Below are positions 22,654 to 26,777 of a DNA stretch of 26,777 nucleotides, piece by piece; position 1 is the stretch's first letter, and each line of letters starts with the position of its first letter. The translations under genes and the position numbers were made by a program. The notes beneath the pieces are model-generated. The model worked only from the letters and a program-made list of their open reading frames with translations, was not told where the DNA came from and searched no databases. The stretch lies in the NCBI GenBank assembly GCA_944364005.1, contig CALVVW010000016.1, positions 1-26,777 of the forward strand, written 5' to 3'. The stretch is from an uncultured Bacilli bacterium. GTDB taxonomy: Bacteria; Bacillota_I; Bacilli_A; RF39; UBA660.

Positions 22654-23299
22654 ATACTGCCTCTTCTATTACTTTATTCTTTTTTAATGCTTTTAGTTGT
22701 GCGTTTATTTCATCTATATTTGTCTCTTTTTTGTGCTCAATTACGACTGGCGCTGATGCTTCAACAAACCCATGTTGTGATTTCAAAGTAAACATACTTG
22801 ATATTTCCCTTAATTCTCCGAGTTGTGCGGATGTTAAAATCGAAGTAGTAATATAATCGTCAATTATGCCCATTATATCTATTTTTTCAGGGTCTACCAT
22901 GTAATTATCGTATGTTACCCTAGAAATGCCTAAAAGCGCACAAAAAGAACCTTTACTAGGCGGAAATTTACATATAATATTAATCTTTTCTATCATTTCT
23001 ATGTAAATGTTTAAAGCTTCCGCTAATTCATATGATGTATAAGTTTTATTCTGAATAGTAGCAATATCTGAAATGCTTCTCTTCGTGATTAAAGGTAAAA
23101 TTTGCGTTGCTGTTAATCCATTACTATTTGAAACTTTTTCCGCTATAAGTTGTGAAACTTTTTCCATTTTTTCTTTTATAGCTGGTATAAGCATATTTTT
23201 TGTTTCTTCTTGAACTTTTTCTACCAATCTTTGTTGCTCAATCTTTTTCCGATCACTGTTTTTTACAAAGCTTTTTCTCTGTGGTCTATCTTTTTCCAT
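22637..23299 (-). CDS. Candidate terminase small subunit
   Basis: 220 aa from ATG 23299 (MEKDRPQRKSF); a longer frame to 23326 overlaps the preceding gene further. Basic N-terminus and coiled helix (QQRLVEKVQEETKNMLIPAIKEKMEK), then helix-turn-helix-like GSFCALLGISRVTYDNYM, a helix-rich IDDYITTSILTSAQLGELREISSMF and LKSQHGFVEASAPVVIEHK, followed by an acidic/basic tail. The 'LK..HG..E...' ending after a DNA-binding domain is what I remember of gp3-type small terminases. The large subunit is 6.8 kb away on the same strand, which weakens the call. A DNA-binding regulator is the alternative. Confidence 0.45.
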   Translation of the reverse strand: MEKDRPQRKSFVKNSDRKKIEQQRLVEKVQEETKNMLIPAIKEKMEKVSQLIAEKVSNSNGLTATQILPLITKRSISDIATIQNKTYTSYELAEALNIYIEMIEKINIICKFPPSKGSFCALLGISRVTYDNYMVDPEKIDIMGIIDDYITTSILTSAQLGELREISSMFTLKSQHGFVEASAPVVIEHKKETNIDEINAQLKALKKNKVIEEAVYEEKD

Positions 23300-23588
23300 T
23301 ACCCCACACAACTTTCTTAAGAACATTCAAATTTTCACTATAAATTTTTGATTCAGCCTCTTTAAGTTTTTCTTCATCATCGCAAAACTTTTTCCGAGGA
23401 TCGCCAGTTTGAAAATCAGAATATTTCCACAAATCTTTTTCCAACATTGAATAATAAAGTTGTTCGTTTTCATGGCATTTTTTATAATATAACCACATTA
23501 TATAATCATCAAAAAAATCAAAAGTTCTATTATATTTTCTTCCGACAAATGTTACAAATTTTGTATCATACTTACTTATATATCCCAT
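23286..23588 (-). CDS. Hypothetical protein
   Basis: 100 aa. Aromatic, polar sequence (YDTKFVTFVGRKYNRTFDFFDDYIMWLYYKKCHENEQLYY) then charged helices. AGAGGAAG precedes ATG 23588, which lies within the end of the resolvase gene. Both neighbours overlap it, so the three are one translational unit. No family recognised. Confidence 0.55.
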   Translation of the reverse strand: MGYISKYDTKFVTFVGRKYNRTFDFFDDYIMWLYYKKCHENEQLYYSMLEKDLWKYSDFQTGDPRKKFCDDEEKLKEAESKIYSENLNVLKKVVWGNGKR

Positions 23589-23961
23589 AATCTTCCTCTA
23601 TCTCCGTAATTTCTACTTCTGTCCTAGGATTTTCTTTATCGTATAAGACTCTAGAGCCATCATGGCTTACTACTATTGTGCTATTATCATCTTCCAAAAC
23701 TTTATGTTTAACTAACACATCTGTTAAAGCTTCTAATAAGTTGTTTAAATCAACTTTTCGCTTAGTATCCATATAAAATAAGCCTTTAACATTTACTTTA
23801 TAATCTATCGGCTTTGCGATAATAGGTATAAAATTTTTGCTATTTTTCTCATACTCTGAATATTGTTTACTAGGAATTACAATTCTTTTCCCTTTAAGCA
23901 TAATAATTTGCTGATGATTCTTTTTTGTGCGAGGTGCAATATTTATTTCAAATTTCAACAT
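23572..23961 (-). CDS. RusA-like Holliday junction resolvase
   Basis: 129 aa from ATG 23961 (an alternative ATG at 23976 overlaps the previous gene). FEINIAPRTKKNHQQIIMLKGKRIVIPSKQYSEYEKN, then DTKRKVDLNNLLEALTDVLVKHKVLEDDNSTIV and a closing RTEVEI strand. The 'P..KKN' start and the D..N..K...D.L...V..DD acidic motif are typical of RusA-type endonucleases, which cut four-way junctions during phage recombination or packaging. Confidence 0.85.
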   Translation of the reverse strand: MLKFEINIAPRTKKNHQQIIMLKGKRIVIPSKQYSEYEKNSKNFIPIIAKPIDYKVNVKGLFYMDTKRKVDLNNLLEALTDVLVKHKVLEDDNSTIVVSHDGSRVLYDKENPRTEVEITEIEEDYGIYK

Positions 23962-23962
23962 T

Positions 23963-24259
23963 TTATTCAGTTCCATTTGGAAATATAACTATTTGTTTTC
24001 CATATGCTTTTGCTATTTCAAATTCTATTCTGCACCCTCTAGCTTGTTCCCAACCTGGAGCAAAAATAACTACATCAGCTTCAGACATTGCTTCAATAGA
24101 CTTCGCTAAATAAAATATAGTTGGTTTATCACCAAAATTAAATAATGTATCTAAAACTTCATAGCCTTGTTTTTCGAGATTTTTTTTAAAATAACGTCTT
24201 ATTGCTTTAATTTCTCTATCTGTCTTTCCTTGCATAGGCTGACTAATCATTGCTTTCAT
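23963..24259 (-). CDS. DUF4406 protein
   Basis: 98 aa. MKAMISQPMQGKTDREIKAIRRYFKKNLEKQGYEVLDT, SIEAMSEADVVIFAPGWEQARGCRIEFEIAKAYGKQIVIF. This is the DUF4406 pattern, a Rossmann-like relative of nucleoside 2-deoxyribosyltransferases (SQPM.GK; M...D...F.PGWE.A.GC..E...A..YG). A nucleotide role is plausible; activity is unproven. It overlaps the HNH-like gene upstream by four bases. Confidence 0.82.
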   Translation of the reverse strand: MKAMISQPMQGKTDREIKAIRRYFKKNLEKQGYEVLDTLFNFGDKPTIFYLAKSIEAMSEADVVIFAPGWEQARGCRIEFEIAKAYGKQIVIFPNGTE

Positions 24260-24675
24260 AACTTTCTCACTCTCCTTAAATAGCTATCTTTTATTAATAG
24301 ACTTCCTTTCTTGCTTCTGTCCGAACAATGTTCTCTTTCAAATTGTTCTAATATATCTCGGATTCTTAGCAGGTTTTCTTTATCTAAATATCCTTTAAAA
24401 TTCTGATCTATCATCTCGCTAGTTATAGCAAGAAACATGTCATAATCTTTGGATTCGATTAAATGTAAATATTCGTGGCTTGTTGGTTGATTAAGTATTG
24501 CCCCATTCCACCACAAGTAACCTTCGCCAAGTCCCGCTGCTTTACAATTACGTCTTGGCACCATGCTATGATGAAAGCTTAGAATATTCTTTTTTAAGAC
24601 TGGATACGACATAAAGTCATAACCTAACTCCATTATCTTATAATACTCTATCATTTGCTTGGTTATTTCTCTCAT
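24256..24675 (-). CDS. HNH-like phage nuclease
   Basis: 139 aa. MREITKQMIEYYKIMELGYDFMSYPV, then LSFHHSMVPRRNCKAAGLGEGYLWWNGAILNQPTSHEYLHLIE and DYDMFLAITSEMID. The FHH...N.A.L...TSHEYLH order looks like a divergent HNH/beta-beta-alpha-metal nuclease that recurs in phage early operons. AGAGGTG precedes the ATG. It follows the non-coding RNA cluster. Confidence 0.65.
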   Translation of the reverse strand: MREITKQMIEYYKIMELGYDFMSYPVLKKNILSFHHSMVPRRNCKAAGLGEGYLWWNGAILNQPTSHEYLHLIESKDYDMFLAITSEMIDQNFKGYLDKENLLRIRDILEQFEREHCSDRSKKGSLLIKDSYLRRVRKL

Positions 24676-24698
24676 TTAAGCACCTCTTAATAAATACT

Positions 24699-24834
24699 GT
24701 ACTAATTGATAAGAGCCAACCTATATCGTCATTATATGGTCTTAGTTTATCTAGTAGTTTAGTTAATAGTAACTTAATCTAATCCTTGTCGGCTAAAGGC
24801 TATTATAAACTCATAGGACTATATCAATCAGTAC
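24699..24834 (-). other. Structured non-coding element A
   Basis: Closed by TATCAATCAGTAC (24822-24834) and GTACTAATTGATA (24699-24711), a 13-bp inverted repeat with a single wobble. On the minus strand an inner AGCCGAC / GTTGGCT helix (near 24788-24794 and 24714-24720) and an AT hairpin support a multi-branched fold. No ORF. It could be a small RNA or the leader of the HNH-like gene. Confidence 0.4.
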
Positions 24835-24853
24835 ACTATCTATTACGATTTTC

Positions 24854-24973
24854 TTATTTGAAAGTACAAAACTGAATAAGTTTACAATTTATGAAATAAA
24901 AAGGTTTTACATGGTCTATACTAGTTTTTTAGCTAATTTAATAAAGGAGTTGATGTCTTGTACTCTCAAATAA
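24854..24973 (-). other. Structured non-coding element B
   Basis: TTATTTGAAAGTACAA (24854-24869) and TTGTACTCTCAAATAA (24958-24973) form a 16-bp inverted repeat with a single mismatch enclosing 88 bases. It starts directly after the tRNA-Ile 3' end, so RNase processing of the tRNA would release it. Unknown RNA, or a further mobile remnant. Confidence 0.4.
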
Positions 24974-25028
24974 AAAACTTGGTTGGCGAAGTAGGACTTG
25001 AACCTACAACTTCACCCTTATAAGGAGT

Positions 25029-25033
25029 GCACT
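25029..25033. repeat. Target-site duplication GCACT, left copy
   Basis: GCACT at 25029-25033 is repeated at 25138-25142, directly flanking the inserted element. Confidence 0.75.
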
Positions 25034-25137
25034 TGATAATGTCAAGATAAAAATGTAGGTTTTGGCTAAAATATTTTTGTAGGTTTTCCGACATTTTTAT
25101 TTAATCCATTTCCTACAAATTTATTTTAGCATTATCA
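25034..25137. mobile_element. MITE-like insertion, 104 bp, in tRNA-Ile
   Basis: Begins TGATAATG and ends CATTATCA. The first and last 32 bases are imperfect inverted repeats matching at 24 positions (shared core ATAAA..TGTAGG). A third copy of the internal motif (GGCTAAAATA..TTTGTAGG, 25063-25083 area) lies in direct orientation. Flanked by 5-bp duplications (GCACT). No coding capacity. These are the marks of a miniature inverted-repeat transposable element moved by a transposase encoded elsewhere. Family not identified. Confidence 0.75.
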
Positions 25138-25142
25138 GCACT
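25138..25142. repeat. Target-site duplication GCACT, right copy
   Basis: Pairs with 25029-25033; see the insertion. Confidence 0.75.
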
Positions 25143-25195
25143 CTAACCATTGAGTTATTCGCCAATAAAAGGATAAACATTTGTATAGTAAAGGG

Positions 25196-25225
25196 CCTGA
25201 TGCCTTACCACTTGGCTACGAGGCT
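25196..25225 (-). pseudogene. 5' half of a tRNA
   Basis: AGCCTCG-TA-GCC-AAGTGGTAA-GGC-A-TCAGG reproduces the acceptor 5' strand, D arm and start of the anticodon stem of a Gln/Cys-type tRNA. No matching anticodon 3' strand, T arm or CGAGGCT follows before the next tRNA. It begins one base after the closing helix of the giant RNA, so RNase P recognition may once have defined that RNA's 3' end. Confidence 0.6.
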
Positions 25226-25226
25226 A

Positions 25227-25847
25227 TATGCTCTCTCAAAACAATAAATAATGGTATTTCTCACACTAATTTAATATATAAATCTATTTTTTATTTCAGC
25301 CACCAGCCAGTAAATGCCCTCATAGAGTAGCGAACTCTATTCTTCATTTACCTTTAATTACTGCAAGGGACTTTCACCCTCAAATTTCACACGCTTAGGT
25401 TTCCTATTGCTTCTTAATCAATTTTGTTCCACAAAATTTAATAGTCATGTTCAAAACATTACCCTGTTTGATAGGTCGCAGATTTGTGCTACTTTAACCA
25501 GTTTCTAACCTTATAACATATCACTATGTATCAACTGCAAAATGACTTATTGGCGTTCTTGCTTTCACTCTACCTGCCATTAGTAGTACTACTAACAAGT
25601 TAATCTTTCTGTTTTCTACCAGAAAAGTTTATGATTGTCACAATTAGGACTGTGCTTTATAAACCTATATATTAAACTACAATTATCTTTTTTGCTACTT
25701 TGTAACTCCTTACTCTATTGTTACCAATAAAGTTCACTCTATCTCTTTTAAAATCGCTTTTAAAAGTAAAAAGAACAAGATAATTTCCATACAAGTTTGC
25801 GTCTTGTTTTTCATATGGTTCATTATTTATTGTTTTCAAAGAACATA
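25227..25847 (-). ncRNA. Large ornate non-coding RNA, ROOL/GOLLD-class candidate
   Basis: 621 bases without an ORF, closed by a 27-bp end helix with one mismatch: 25821-25847 pairs with 25227-25253 (16 perfect pairs AAAACAATAAATAATG / CATTATTTATTGTTTT, a G-G, then 10 more). Inside are many compact hairpins, three with GNRA tetraloops: CTTTTAAAA-GCGA-TTTTAAAAG (25766-25745), TATTG-GTAA-CAATA (about 25730-25717) and ACATA-GTGA-TATGT. Further ones are AATTTTGT/ACAAAATT, ATAGAGT/ACTCTAT nested in GTAAATG/CATTTAC, and TTAGTAGTACTACTAA. Length, phage setting and adjacency to tRNAs match ROOL (about 580 nt) and GOLLD RNAs, which are found in phages and prophages near tRNAs. The structure is seen; the class is inference. 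Confidence 0.65.
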
Positions 25848-25849
25848 GA

Positions 25850-25868
25850 GGGAGCGATAAACACTCCC
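25850..25868. other. 7-bp G+C-rich hairpin before the large RNA
   Basis: Minus strand GGGAGTG-TTTAT-CGCTCCC, followed by a T-rich but interrupted stretch. It could be a weak terminator after the upstream gene or the first helix of the large RNA's leader. Confidence 0.45.
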
Positions 25869-25917
25869 AAGTTAAAAGGGGAAAGCGTAACTTATTGTTA
25901 CATATATAATATACAAA

Positions 25918-26256
25918 TTATTTTACTTGGTTTTCACTAGGTTTTGTAATATTTTTCATTTTTTTATAGTATTTCCATAATGTAGATAAATCGACTGGCT
26001 TAGTTCCATTAAGATAATTTTCGTTAGAAACTCTTTCTACCGCTTTGCTTGCAGATAGTCCTTGTAACATATACAAATAAATTCTATATTCAATATTACA
26101 ACTTGATAATTTTGAAAGATTTACTTTGCAAATGGCGATTATCCTTTCTTTTTCCAAAATAATTTTATTAATCTCACTTGAATTAGAAGTATTTTTTAAT
26201 TTTTTCAAAGTTTCTATTTCTAACGTTAGATCATTAATGTATTTTATACATTCCAT
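25918..26256 (-). CDS. Candidate phage transcription regulator (helix-turn-helix)
   Basis: 112 aa from ATG 26256 (MECIKYIND), with AGGAGG eight bases upstream. N-terminal coiled helix (LTLEIETLKKLKNT...ILEKERIIAICKVNLSKL), then IEYRIYLYMLQGLSASKAVERVSNENYL...DLSTLWKYYKKM, which reads like a sigma region-4 or RinA/ArpU-type helix-turn-helix. Such genes switch on late transcription. It lies directly before the RNA cluster. The assignment is by pattern only. Confidence 0.5.
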   Translation of the reverse strand: MECIKYINDLTLEIETLKKLKNTSNSSEINKIILEKERIIAICKVNLSKLSSCNIEYRIYLYMLQGLSASKAVERVSNENYLNGTKPVDLSTLWKYYKKMKNITKPSENQVK

Positions 26257-26260
26257 CACA

Positions 26261-26656
26261 CTATCCTCCTATCAATTCCTTCAATTCTTCTTCGGTATAA
26301 ATTCTGTTATGATATTCGCTATTTCTAACTTTTTTGTCTTCTTTACAAATGCTTGCAAGAAATATCTTTCTGTTATTGATTCCACTAAGCATTTTGTTAA
26401 TGCTCTTTTCGTATTCATTAAAGACTGCTAAATTATTTTTGTATTCTCTACGATCATTTAATACTTTTTTTAGTTCTTTGCAAAATCGATAGCAATTCTT
26501 ACTACTTAACGTCATGCCTTCTAATTTATGATATAAGTCAGATAATTTATAATCATAACTTTGTAAATTGCTAGATATATTATCTTTAAAATTATCTAGT
26601 TCATCTAAAAGTTTACTTACTTCTACTATCTTATCTTTTACATTAATTTTTATCAT
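26261..26656 (-). CDS. Hypothetical coiled-coil phage protein
   Basis: 131 aa, mostly helical (VSKLLDELDNFKDNISSNLQSYDYKLSDLYHKLEGM; FCKELKKVLNDRREYKNNLAVFNEYEKSIN), with a C-terminal NRIYTEEELKELIGG. This type of protein is common among phage early genes without assigned function. The start ATG overlaps the upstream gene's stop region by 14 bases. Confidence 0.6.
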   Translation of the reverse strand: MIKINVKDKIVEVSKLLDELDNFKDNISSNLQSYDYKLSDLYHKLEGMTLSSKNCYRFCKELKKVLNDRREYKNNLAVFNEYEKSINKMLSGINNRKIFLASICKEDKKVRNSEYHNRIYTEEELKELIGG

Positions 26657-26777
26657 CTACTTTCATTTTATTTACTGCATCTATTACCTCATTTAACTTG
26701 GATAAAATAATATAATTTATCTCGTTTAGAGAATAACTACAAGAGTTAAATTTCAATCTATATCGACCGTTTTCAGA
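26643..26777 (-). CDS. C-terminal end of a hypothetical protein (partial)
   Basis: Open from the right edge to TAA at 26645-26643, giving 44 residues (SENGRYRLKFNSCSYSLNEI...LNEVIDAVNKMKVDDKN). It overlaps the next gene's start (ATG at 26656) as neighbouring genes here do. The start is outside the window. No family recognised. Confidence 0.5.
   Translation of the reverse strand, partial: SENGRYRLKFNSCSYSLNEINYIILSKLNEVIDAVNKMKVDDKN

Larger units (their letters stand above)
24980..25164 (-). pseudogene. tRNA-Ile (anticodon TAT) interrupted by an insertion
   Basis: Removing 25034-25137 plus one copy of the 5-base repeat leaves a canonical 76-nt tRNA: acceptor TGGCGAA / TTCGCCA, D arm ACTC/GAGT with loop AATGGTTA, anticodon stem CACTC/GGGTG with loop CTTATAA (UAU, reads AUA), T arm GTAGG-TTCAAGT-CCTAC, A73 and encoded CCA. 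The insertion lies at the start of the anticodon stem. Because all the arms are perfect, the interruption must be recent or the insert must be removable. Bacterial tRNA introns are group I and sit in the anticodon loop, so this is not one. Confidence 0.85.

Noticed and set aside
25034..25137. The tRNA insert as a group I intron.
   Set aside because: Only 104 bp, no P/Q/R/S-type core, and placed in the anticodon stem rather than the loop.
25345..25500. Group II intron, suggested by GGGTGAAAGTCCC in the large RNA.
   Set aside because: No domain V, no reverse transcriptase and no intron boundaries. The 26-pair closing helix fits an independent RNA better.
19142..25941. GGTTTTCACTAGG occurs at 19142-19154 and 25929-25941, a possible att core.
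   Set aside because: A 13-base match between two sites is expected by chance in a window this long and A+T-rich, and one copy is inside a coding sequence.
1..26777. CRISPR array.
   Set aside because: No evenly spaced direct repeats with unique spacers were seen.

Overview
The window looks like part of a temperate siphophage or prophage of a low-GC Gram-positive host (Bacillota or a mollicute-like relative). It is strongly A+T-rich, has AGGAG/AGGTG ribosome binding sites, and uses the standard bacterial code (TGG for Trp; TGA, TAG and TAA all used as stops). No integrase, lysis gene, polymerase or helicase is visible, so both phage ends lie outside the window.

Layout. (1) 15.8 kb down to 1, leftward: the late operon, in the order large terminase, portal, scaffold, SU10-like major capsid, head-tail connectors, tail terminator, tail tube, two tail-assembly chaperones, tape measure, DUF6711-like distal tail protein, tail hub protein, and a DUF859-like fibre. 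After these comes the first part of a further gene whose frame is broken by a run of ten Gs. (2) 15.9-18.9 kb, leftward: a cassette of small genes with several DNA-binding proteins (a RepL-like winged helix, a LexA N-domain without protease, two Cro/C1-like proteins). (3) 18.9-19.6 kb: a divergent control region with promoters in both directions. (4) 19.6-22.3 kb, rightward: small hypothetical genes and a serine recombinase, closed by a terminator. (5) 22.3-24.7 kb, leftward: candidate small RNA, small hypothetical gene, candidate small terminase, RusA-like resolvase, DUF4406 protein, HNH-like nuclease. (6) 24.7-25.9 kb, leftward, no protein genes: a cluster of structured RNAs holding a candidate ROOL/GOLLD-class giant RNA, half a tRNA, and a tRNA-Ile(UAU) interrupted by a 104-bp MITE-like insertion. 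(7) 25.9 kb to the right edge: late-early genes, including a candidate late transcription regulator.

The most unusual signal is a repeated RNA element in front of five late genes (terminase, capsid, tail tube, tape measure, DUF6711). Each copy has a fixed GTAGCAC box, a hairpin whose stem sequence differs from copy to copy but stays paired and buries the Shine-Dalgarno sequence, and a fixed AAGGGA-type apical loop. A sixth copy lies in the opposite orientation between terminase and portal. This suggests coordinated translational control of phage structural genes that I do not recognise as described. Other points of interest are the ornate RNA, the interrupted tRNA, the poly-G tract in an ORF, a noncanonical tRNA-Thr inside the structural operon, and the 6.8 kb regulatory/recombinase module between the two terminase subunits.

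All function calls rest on reading the sequence and on remembered family features. No database search was run.
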